Assembly (NCBI GenBank): GCA_003991915.1
Contig: RQTK01000300.1
Span: forward strand, 1-64,000
Reading direction: 5' to 3'
DNA: 64,000 nt
Source: Elysia chlorotica
Taxonomy: Eukaryota > Mollusca > Gastropoda > Plakobranchidae
Below are positions 53,891 through 64,000 of the stretch, piece by piece. Both the position numbers and the translations under genes were made by a program. Below the pieces are notes generated by a model, which searched no databases, was not told the origin of the DNA, and saw only the letters and a list, made by a program, of their open reading frames with translations. Position 1 is the first letter of the stretch. Each line of letters begins with the position of its first letter.

Positions 53891-55345
53891 GTAAGTTCTT
53901 AATTGTTTTAGAAATTTCGTACCTTACAGCATAACCTGCGTATAGAAGTAAAAGTAGCGTGCAATTTATGATTTGTTTATTAACAGAACAACAAGAACTA
54001 CGAGTAGGAATTATATATCTTTTATATTTGCAATGAATCTGTCAGCAGAAAATCTATCAAGCGTTTTAGAAATAATTCATTTATTGTTTTCTAATAAGGA
54101 AAGGTCTTTCAAATATGGCACAATAATCTTCACGTTATAAACTACACATTAACAAGTATTGGCCTAATCTCTTGATTTTATAAAGTTATTAATCATACAC
54201 TTCTAGACTACTACTAAACCTGGAACCCAATGGATAACTTTCTTGTTCACAAATAACAAGGTCCATTTATGTGTATTATTAAAAATAATTTATAATTTGC
54301 AACATAATGTTATGCTACTGTGTGGGTCAAAGTACAATATAACATAATACACCATGAAAATTGCACAGTGTTACTGTAACATCAGAGAACAACAAAACTG
54401 TATGTGCCACAATAGGTTTATGCATTCGAGCCTCCGCTTCTAATAAAAAAAATATGTGGTAATATCTATACAGTGTGTGTTCATTGGATTTTACGTTATA
54501 AAAGAGCATTTAACTTTATTGATATTTATAAGTAATTAGACTAAAAGTTTGTTTTGTTAACATTACTGTGCTATTTGTACTCTATTCCGAAAGAAATGTT
54601 GTTACTAAATTTACTTTGTACTGTCATTATCCTAAGACCAAAACTTCTCTTTTGGAACTATCGAAAAACGAAAAGAATGTTAGTAAAAACACGAGCGAGT
54701 ATTTTAGCAAACACGTTAAGGAAATACATCTGCACTAAAGATGTGCTGTGCAAACTTATCCACCAAATCTAGTAATAGCAAATCCTAAATAGATTCTCTA
54801 ATGCATTTGATCGAAGGTTTTCAATTTTAAAATATCAACAGTGAATGAAGTGCGCTTTTTTCTTTTGCATAACAAAGTTATAATGGATATCTGGAATTAC
54901 TCACGTATTAAGGATTATACCAGCGACAATTTTTATTTAAGAATTCGCTGTCTTTACAGGAAAATTGTAAACTGTCCTTATTGTGTGCACTATTTTACAG
55001 TGGGCTTGTTAAGATATTAGGAAAGCTATTTTATTTTAGGATTTGGGGGGGGGGGGCGTGAGTAGAAGTTGAATGGTATACTTTACTTTAATTTGTACAG
55101 CAAATTTGTGTTTACTCTTTTTACTTCGCTTGCTAGTTTAACAGGTCTAGTTCTTTTGTAATACAAGAATCATTATATGTAATAGTGTTTCTGAAAAACT
55201 TTTCATTAAATTCCCTTATTCTTAGCGAATTTATGAGGCTAAATCAGGTTTTATGGAATTAGAAGTGAAACATCGTCGTGAGCTAGTGGCATTCAACAAA
55301 TTATTGTCAACATTTTTCTATTTCTGCACTACCTCCTGTATCCCC
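53891..55345. other. AT-rich region with a dispersed repeat copy (54750-54847)
   Basis: No exon seen. 54750-54847 ('caaacttatccaccaaatct', 'gattctctaatgcatttgat', 'caattttaaaatatcaacag') is repeated at 56123-56220. Confidence 0.5.
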
Positions 55346-55585
<240 letters not shown>

Positions 55586-56122
55586 ACCTCTTGTATAATC
55601 ATCATGTTTATTACTCAAAATGTGTGGAATGTGGGGATACATTTCCTTATATTTATCCTGATCTACTTATGTCCTTGTTTTTTATGTATTGTTACTTATA
55701 TTATACTTTCATACTTGTTGCTAGTCATTCTCCATGTAATTTTCTATTGCAAGGAAAGGAAAGACTTGATTTACATATCATTCTTATTTTGCCATTCCGG
55801 TAACAGCTGTTATAACTGTAACAATAATTATGAGATATACATTTTATTGGCGCCAACATTTTGTCATTCGTATCATTACTACTAACAGCCGATGATTTCT
55901 TGTGTGTGTGTGTGTGTGTGTGTGCACGCGTAGGTGTTTAAAATTAATGGGATTGAGATTTGAAACCCCTATTGTATAGATACCAGTATTCTCAATTTAA
56001 ATTGGGCTTTAAATTTTGGAACATTTGCTGCAATCTAGTTTCGATCCATAGCGTTGTAGATCTAGACTTGGAAAGAAATGTATTCCTTCTAGATTATTTT
56101 AAGGTGACGTTAGGTAGAACAC

Positions 56123-56295
56123 ACAAACTTATCCACCAAATCTAGTCATGGCAAATCCTAAACAGATTCTCTAATGCATTTTGATTCTAGTCTTCCAATT
56201 TTAAAATATCAACATTGAATGTCTCGTCGGAATAATATAAGAATAAGAAGGCTTACGACGAGACTTAAGCTCCGTCATGTTTGTGCATTCTACCC
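56123..56295 (+). repeat. Dispersed repeat (copy of 54750-54847) followed by short hairpin repeat copy 3
   Basis: 56123-56220 matches 54750-54847. 56221-56295 begins 'gtctcgtcgg' and includes 'aagaaggcttacgacgagac' and 'cgtcatgtttgtgcattcta', matching 22921-22986 and 45801-45880. Confidence 0.7.
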
Positions 56296-57198
56296 TTTGT
56301 CTGTCGGATCTTTTCTGGGTTGGTGGTATGAATTTTAGAATTTAAATCATTGACTTGCAAGAACATGACTATTTTTAGATCTAGAGAAAGTCTAGATCAT
56401 GGTTTCATTTTACAAATTGGTGTATGAAGTCATAAGTTATGCTTTAGAAATGTAGATATTTACTAAAAGGTCAATCAAAAAACAATCTGAGATTGATTTC
56501 ACACCATCGGAGTCTCCCGAAGAATCATATTCGTTTACCATTACAGTTGGAATTATTATTTACATCCAAATAAAATTAGGAACAGTTCTGCTCGGTCAAC
56601 ATTCACCATACCTATTTAGAAATAAGGCTGTATTTTGTGGTTTTTGAAAAAATTCTTTACTATATTTTCACCTTCTAAAGACTGATATTTTCATTTGAAA
56701 AAAACCATGGGCACTGTTCTCGATCTATGTATTATTTAGACATTACTTTAAACCAAACTGCATACTATTAAAAGATCCCATTCTTGCAGTTGATCGTACA
56801 CAATTACTGTCTCCCCAAATTATTTTTTCAATAACGGATTAACGCTTTAAAAATGCGTCTTTTTGTTGATTGTTTGTATTGTTGGTGTATCTTTAGTGAA
56901 AATGCATATCTAGAAGAATCGGATCGACTGCTTCAATGTTTTTGTTGTGATTTCAAAGTACATCAAATCTGTAGCTCAAGAATTTTGCATATGCGGTCAA
57001 CGGTGAAGAATATATAACTTAACGAAGCCCAGATTAAATGTTCAATTTATTATAGTCTTATGCCTGTTTGTCAGTTTAAATTATACAAGTTTTCTCGGAG
57101 AGGTCTTTTTTATTTTCAATTGAGCTATAAATAAAGGATTATCTTATTCTATTTGAAACAGTCTGCTCATCACTTGAACTCTCCAGTTTCTTGGCTTT

Positions 57199-57534
57199 TT
57201 AGCGCCTAAAGCGTGTAGTCATAGTCCCAAGCCACATATAATAATTATTGGGTTTGCGATGTAAAGCTTTCTTCGCAGGTTTATAGTCTTTCATTAACGT
57301 TAACAATTTTAAGCTTAATCGTTTAGAGCTGGTACTTTGGTATCCTCGCTTAGCTGAACAAGAAAGCGACAAGTCGAAGCCAATATTAACTATTTGTAGA
57401 TCGCCATGACAACCACAGGTCGCGACTGTGGAGAAATCAGGGCGGCTAGATAAAACGGTCAAGCAGTTACTCGCATCGAGCGATTCTTGAAAGGCGTGTT
57501 TCACAGGTGCAGGGAGCCGAGGGAATATGAACAC
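57199..57534 (-). CDS. Unrecognised open frame, 111 codons, doubtful
   Basis: MFIFPRLPAPVKHAFQESLD to TMTTRFRR-stop, not low-complexity, in a patch slightly richer in GC than its surroundings. No family motif, splice partner or promoter seen. Most likely chance or a fossil of something I cannot name. Confidence 0.15.
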   Translation of the reverse strand: MFIFPRLPAPVKHAFQESLDASNCLTVLSSRPDFSTVATCGCHGDLQIVNIGFDLSLSCSAKRGYQSTSSKRLSLKLLTLMKDYKPAKKALHRKPNNYYMWLGTMTTRFRR

Positions 57535-57779
57535 GAAATAGTTTCAGCCAAATTAAAAGTACATTGCGTTCACACAACCGTACCTTGTGCTTCTTTTAGG
57601 ATACTCTTCAGTGAAAAAAATGGGGGGGGGGTATGTTTTAACGATTTTTGTCAGATAAGTATTTGTATCGTCAGAACTGATTTTTTAATTTTAGAGAAAT
57701 AATTGGTACCCCGCATACCTGATTATCTATATTTGCAGACATAGAAAAGATACTATTGCACAAATAAATCTAGATGTGG

Positions 57780-58290
57780 TGCTAGAAAAAGTTCTGATAT
57801 TGATTGAGGTGGTGGTGGTCTTTTTTTCCTCCATATTTCTGTCTGTCACACTCTCTGTTTCTACCTCTCGCGTTTTTTTTTAAAATTAATTTTCAGTCTT
57901 TTTTTTCTTTTCTTTTTTTCTTCTCTTTTTTCTAGGTGATATTTTTTAATAAATAACCTATCGATTTTTTTCTTACAGTTATTCTGTCAAATACAAATAC
58001 TAAATGAGTGAGAAAAATTAAATTTTGCACATAAAACTCTTTTTACTTAGATCTTAATTTTGTTAGAAATATAGGCGACTATTATTTTAGACTTGTTATC
58101 AGCGGCATGACTTAAGGTAGTGTGTGTGCTGGTTTCCAAGTGTGATTACATTCTTGGATTTCTAACATACCTCGGAATATCATCTCAATTTCCTTAGTTC
58201 ATGTACATCTAGAGATCGATAGAGCAGAGAGTATCGAATATCAACAGAACTACGGCAGAATGTCGTGGATATCATATACCAAGTTATTTC
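57780..58290. other. AT-rich region, nothing seen
   Basis: Pyrimidine-rich patches only. Confidence 0.4.
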
Positions 58291-58360
58291 AGAGAGAGAG
58301 AGGGGGTGAGAGAGAGACAGAGAGACAGAGATGAAGAGAAAGGGACAGATAGAGATGGAA

Positions 58361-58394
<34 letters not shown>

Positions 58395-58527
58395 AGAGAA
58401 ACAGATAAACAGACAAACACATGCACAGACAGGTAGGTAATCAGGCAGACAGATGGACAGTCAGACAGACAGGCAGGCAGACAGACAAAGCACAGCAAAG
58501 AGAAATAAATAGAGAAAGAGATATTTT

Positions 58528-58563
<36 letters not shown>

Positions 58564-58600
58564 TCCCTAGAGAGTAAGGGACAGTGGGATGGAAAAGAGA
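58290..58600. repeat. (GA)n/(ACAG)n low-complexity tract
   Basis: GA-rich and ACAG-rich repeats. The Leu/Ser-rich open frames on the minus strand are artefacts. Confidence 0.93.
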
Positions 58601-58654
58601 GAGATGGTGGGTGGCTGCGCAAGGAGAGGGACTATAGGATAACACATTAAACCC

Positions 58655-58804
58655 TTGAATTTCATAGAATAAGAACGATCGACGGGTAAAATAATACATA
58701 GAAAAAAGTGAGATGAAAGCCTGATAGACTTGAATTTCATAGAATAAGAACGATCGACGGGTAAAATAATACATAGAAAAAAGTGAGATGAAAGCCTGAT
58801 AGAC
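58655..58804. repeat. Tandem duplication, 75-bp unit, two copies
   Basis: 58655-58729 and 58730-58804 look identical ('ttgaatttcatagaataaga', 'acgatcgacgggtaaaataa', 'gtgagatgaaagcctgatag'). Confidence 0.95.
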
Positions 58805-59127
58805 AGATTCACAGAATTGAGACTTTACTAAGTGCATAGATTGACGTGTTTTATTAATTGATAGACAGTTGATAAAAAAACAATATTTGAAAAAAAATTG
58901 TGGAAGATTGACGTTTTTCCAATGACTTTGCTTTTAATATATTTTGCATGAACGATATATTCCATTTTTATTATTTAAATGGTATTTTACTTTTTTGGAA
59001 TAAATATTTTTGTATTTAATCAATATTTAATTTACATAGAGAAGAAAATGAATTGAAGACCCACGGTTAATTCTTTTCTACTTCATAATATTGTATTACA
59101 CAATATTACATTTTAATAGTATGATGA

Positions 59128-59296
<169 letters not shown>

Positions 59297-59775
59297 CTGA
59301 TGATGATTTTATTCGATTTTAATTGACTGGCTTAAGTCGGCCCTACAGTATGGGCAGATTTCCAGTATTTTTCTAAGACCAATAAATCTCATATTGAATG
59401 CCTTTCACGTCTATTCTAAACAAGCGCAAAGTGACATGTAGGCGAGCTTTTGTATGTATGGGGCCATTAGACCGTTAATTGAGGAACCGCGAAGGCCGCG
59501 CCTCTAGTTGTTTACAAAAACTGGACTCAAGGTGAGAAAGATCTGCGGGGAAGCTAAATCTAGAACAATTTGTTTTTGTAGGCTTAACGTCAATAGTACT
59601 AAACGTTTACGGCCCTTTTTCCAGGGAACTATACTAAGGAGTCAATTAGGATTAGCAGAGAAAGGAAGAGAGGTTGAGTTATAGGCAGCGATCTTGATAG
59701 AGTATACATACACACACGCGCATACATACACATACAGCATTAATGCTTGGGCTGTGGGGAGGAACAAAGAGAGAT

Positions 59776-59776
<1 letters not shown>

Positions 59777-59823
<47 letters not shown>

Positions 59824-59970
59824 GTAGAGACAGACAGACAGACAGACAGAGACTAAGAGAGACAAACAGAAATAGAGATAGACAGACAAACAGACAGACA
59901 CACAGACACACAGACAGACAGACAGACAGAGACAGACAAACAGACAGACACACAGACACACAGAAAAACA
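59777..59970. repeat. (AG)n(ACAG)n low-complexity tract
   Basis: AG repeats then ACAG repeats. The Cys/Leu/Ser-rich frames on the minus strand are artefacts. Confidence 0.93.
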
Positions 59971-60610
59971 AACAGGTGGACATGCAGATAAGGGAGGGAT
60001 TGTACTTAGGGCATATGAATCTACACTAGCAGAGAAGGACAGAGGCTGCATTACAAACAAGGGTGATCAATTAGAGGGTAGAAAATAGCAATTGTTTAGA
60101 AAATATTTACTTGTTTATTTTTCCTCATTTGAAGCACTTAACTATACAAGTAGTTAAGACAGATGGCAAAAAATTAAGCAGCAAACAGGTAATGATATAT
60201 TTCCCTTACTTGTCTATCACTGAGTTAGTCATCTCTATTCCCAAAGCCTTGTTAGCCCTGTTTTACGGATACTTACAATTTATAAAGACGTTTCCAATAA
60301 GCAAATCATGATACATAAATCAAATTGACAATCATACATGTGTGTAAAAAACAGGTAGTTTATTTTAGGGTGCAGAGCACGTGTGGTCATTGTTTGCTAA
60401 TAAAATGTAGGCTAAACACGTTTTAGATAGATTGTATTGAAGGTTTACAGTCGCATTTTCTACAGACTTGTAACGCTGAGCGGTTTTTTTCCGCTTATAA
60501 AGACCGAAACAAGCTCTTGGCATATTGTAAAATAAAAGTGCTTGAAAATGTATTACGCAGAGTTAATGGACTACATGGCAGTCCACATTGATTTCTTTGT
60601 TTCGTATTAG

Positions 60611-60785
60611 CGGCAACAGCTGTTACGACTTAAATAAGCACCCTGGAGTACGGTTTCATTACGGCTATAAAACTGTATTGATCCATCCAAAAAAAACGTT
60701 TCTGTGCCTTGTGAATAGCATATTGGGGACGGACGATGTCGGTCCATTACGTTACATAAGGACATCAGTCGAGAGAAGGAGAGAA
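60611..60785 (+). CDS. Weak candidate exon, in phase with the signal-peptide exon at 53820
   Basis: Acceptor TTTCGTATTAG; phase 2 would join as HI-S-GNSCYDLNKHPGVRFHYG, then KTVLIHPKKTFLCLVNSILG. The frame is open to 60842; a poor donor GTAAAA is at 60786. The Cys and aromatic spacing faintly recalls the start of a lectin domain, but this could be chance. Confidence 0.2.
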
Positions 60786-60849
60786 GTAAAACATTTTCGT
60801 GATTGCGGGTATTGTTTGCAAATTTGTATTGAAAGAAACTGAGTAAAAA

Positions 60850-62600
60850 AAGATTAATGGGTTTACTGATTTGAAACTACAGATCATTTGAGTAGGGTTT
60901 TGATTGCTGGGTTTTTTTCTTAATGAATATAGAAAACGAAATACTGGGGTGGGCCTGAGTGTTATTCGATCATGTTTCAAATCTCGAGTTTTATAAATTT
61001 AGGTAAAATAAGCATCGTTGTAGCATGGACTATTTTGTTATAAAGATAAGAGAAACTTACTTAAACCTACAGCAATTGAAACGGTACAGCCGTACGAAGT
61101 AAATTTGCCTTGTTTTTATGGTTATTCACTCACTTTTAGTGTAAACGGTGGGTTGGCATTCTTGGAGCGTTTAGTATAAATATTAACCTACGTTGTTGGC
61201 AAGTAAATGTCACTGTTCGATTTTTTTCTTTTTACAGAGAGGGTGAGTTAACAAATGGTATCAGCATGCAGCCTGCTCAAGTAGAGGCTAATGAGTGGGG
61301 GGAAGGGGGGAGTGATTAATAATTAGAGAGAGACATGCAAAGTTGCCCTACATGTACACCGCATGCATTATTTTACTTATTGCACGTGTCATTTCTGGAT
61401 TACAATGTATTATAAATATACATTTCTTTGTCATGTGAAAAGGGTTGTAATGAATAGTTTGTATATGTACATATATAAACACTTATTATTCAAGGTATTG
61501 AATATTACAGTAGTATACCTAATGTCTAGCTAGGTCCATGCCGGTTATAGTCTTCACCCGTTTATCCATGCTGGTTATAGTCTTCACCCGTTTATCTATC
61601 TTGTCCTTAGCAACTTATAATATTTCTAGACATTATTTCAATTAATAGTCATCCTGCTGTTCTTCAACAACACTAGAAACAAATGACTAGAAATGTAAGG
61701 AAAACATTCACATTGACTGTCTACACTCGTCCAAACCATAATAAAAACAATCCAATTCAAGGCAGCCTCTATGATGCATCCTCATCCAACTGTTCTAGTC
61801 ATATAACTTGGCAGAATCGATGTCATTTACCGCGAGTAACACACCCTCATGTTATTTACACTGTAGATTTTGTGTAATATGAATACATCATTCGCTTTTT
61901 AATTAGTAATTATTTTGGTTTGATATTTTGTTTCTAGCGATTATATATTGTATGAGAAGTACTCGTATAATTTTAATACTGAATTCATGAGTGAGGGTTT
62001 GATATTATATCAAAACATGGCGCAGTCCCACGAGGAAAACCATAATACGAGATGACATAGTTAATTACGTTATGTTTGTATTGGGTGCAGTTGTATTTGC
62101 AATGCTTATTTTTCACACAAATTACCGTAATATTCGTTTAGTTTTCGCTGTCATACGTATATAATAATTTGGAAATGTGTTCTGATGTAACGCTTCGATT
62201 TTTTCCTACCTGTGGAACGGCTTTGTGATTGAAACCCAGACTTAAACCAAGTGTTCCAAAAATTGTTAATCAGCCTTTGAATTTAGATTTGCTGTTTTAT
62301 GGTTAGGCTGTATGGTGAGAGGATTTTCTGCTTTTTAATTGCTGCTTGTGGGTTGATATTAAAATTTCTGTATATTATCATCAAGAATGAGTTAGTCGCT
62401 ATAGACTTGGGCTTCTGAATAATTTGGCCTGATTTCAGTATGAAGAAGCTATTTTTCATAATTCGATTATTCTTACATATTGAGAAATCTGCGTAAACTA
62501 AATAGGTTTACAGCTACAGCAAGGAATGTTATTGGATCTAATTCACTGAAAATGAAATATTATAGACAAAGATAATTTTTATCTTTAGCGTAACGATTTT
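60850..62600. other. AT-rich region, no gene seen
   Basis: Only a 30-bp direct repeat 'ggttatagtcttcacccgtt' (two copies, about 61543-61593) stands out. Confidence 0.4.
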
Positions 62601-62601
62601 C

Positions 62602-62605
62602 TCTC

Positions 62606-62650
<45 letters not shown>

Positions 62651-62685
62651 ATCTAACTATTTATCTATCTATCTATCTATCTATG

Positions 62686-62736
<51 letters not shown>

Positions 62737-62745
62737 ATATCTCAC
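62602..62745. repeat. (CT)n(CTAT)n microsatellite
   Basis: CT repeats followed by about 25 CTAT units. Confidence 0.95.
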
Positions 62746-63044
62746 TCCCTCTTCTTTCTCACACATGTTTTGTTCAATATATCCACCGACAGCTCGTAGT
62801 CTTACCCTGGCTATTAGGGTCATAATAAGAAGGGGGTTATTTGATATCCATAATCATTATTAGTGTAACTATTTTTTGACATCGATCACTTGCTATTCTC
62901 AACGTGCCTTTACCTTCAACATTAATTTCCTAATGGATGTGTAAGCGAAACTGAAGTGAAACGAAGCCTAGCAACAAGACATGAACGTCTCCTCCGTGTG
63001 GTAATAATTCATGACTCATTTACGATAGGAGGATCAGGTGTACA

Positions 63045-63093
63045 TCTAGTTATTATAATTATTATTATGATGATGATTATTATTATTATTATC

Positions 63094-63164
<71 letters not shown>

Positions 63165-63189
63165 TATTAACATTATTATCATCATCATC

Positions 63190-63238
<49 letters not shown>

Positions 63239-63240
63239 AT
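63045..63240. repeat. (ATT)n(ATC)n microsatellite
   Basis: ATT repeats turning into ATC repeats near 63178. The poly-Ile and poly-Met frames are artefacts. Confidence 0.95.
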
Positions 63241-64000
63241 ATTATTTTTAATGTTATCGTCTTTTAGTGGTTGTTTCTTTTACTAGGTTAATTTGAGATA
63301 AATTGTTTTAAGTCGTTGAAATTAGTTGCTGGAAGGAAAAAAATAACTTTTTTTTTATTTCCCCTCAGAAAGTAAAATGAAGTGCATTTATTAGCAGCTG
63401 TTACATTGTATTAATCTTATGGGTAAAACATTTTCTTGTAATAATTAACTTTCTCCTACCGTCTATAATCACGATTTTAATAACAGAATAACTACAGTCA
63501 CAGTTGATTGAGAAAAATAATTATGTTGCTGTTCTTTTTACGCTTCTAACGCTTCATCGCCTTTTCTTTTAATGTACCCCACACAATGGTGAACGTGTTG
63601 ATAGTCTTCAAAATCATTTTTGTGGCCTAAATGATCAACTCCAATGCTGAGTTAGAGAGTAAAAATTAGTTTAGCTCTAAAATTAGGCCTACTGCATTTG
63701 TTTTAACATTTTTACAGGATTTAAAAAAAGGTTTTAAAACTTGCATTTCGAGACTTTGAAATTTCAAACGCCCTCATAGAATAATAGGATTACTTAGTCC
63801 TCTGCTCCGCGCTTGTAAAACACATGAAGTAATTGTTTATGGCGTTCGCGCTGAGGAATACAACGGTAGATCACCAGCAACACTACATCGTATGTTCCAT
63901 GCCTAGTCGCTATTTTCTGGAGAAACGGTGTTTGTTTTGAGCAATTGCGTACATTATAGACTTCAGCGTAACCGTATGTCCTGCTCTGTATCCCATAAAA
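63241..64000. other. No feature seen to the end of the window
   Basis: AT-rich sequence without exon, RNA gene or repeat that I can support. Confidence 0.4.

Overview
The window is animal nuclear DNA: AT-rich, with short exons separated by long introns, many trinucleotide and CT/GA microsatellites, two assembly gaps (12663-13044 and 25162-25568), tRNA-derived SINEs, LINE tails, a decayed piggyBac and an open mariner. The two gene types and the repeats suggest a mollusc, probably a gastropod. That assignment is inference.

Layout. (1) 932-16302, minus strand: 5' part of a CEMIP/KIAA1199-type gene (secreted, G8 domain, beta-helix family; vertebrate members act in hyaluronan degradation). Seventeen minus-strand exons join in phase. 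Two further exons of the same gene (11147-11258 and 11602-11711) lie on the PLUS strand between exons 5 and 6. They fit in sequence and splice phase, so a segment of about 1.4 kb is inverted inside the gene. The 3' end of the gene is off the left edge. (2) 16303-26589: about 10 kb between two divergently transcribed genes, with microsatellites and a repeat copy but no gene seen. (3) 26590-46697 (3' UTR to about 47240), plus strand: a gene for a type I membrane protein with signal peptide, C-type lectin-like domain, three Ig-like domains each encoded by two exons, one transmembrane exon and a cytoplasmic tail (about 669 aa). A dead piggyBac sits in intron 1, a minisatellite in intron 7, an L2/CR1-like LINE tail and a duplicated candidate alternative exon in intron 11, and a 244-bp tandem duplication in the last intron. 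(4) 47240-53700: repeats, namely two inverted hammerhead-ribozyme-like modules, a 36-bp tandem repeat, a LINE 3' end, and a mariner with an open 348-codon transposase. (5) 53000-53890: a GC/CpG-rich stretch followed by a candidate signal-peptide exon on the plus strand, possibly the start of a third gene running right. (6) 53900-64000: mostly repeats and AT-rich sequence, with one weak candidate exon.

The first two genes are transcribed away from each other. I see no evidence that they work together. The lectin-Ig protein looks like a surface recognition receptor, and the CEMIP-like protein like a secreted matrix enzyme or binding protein.
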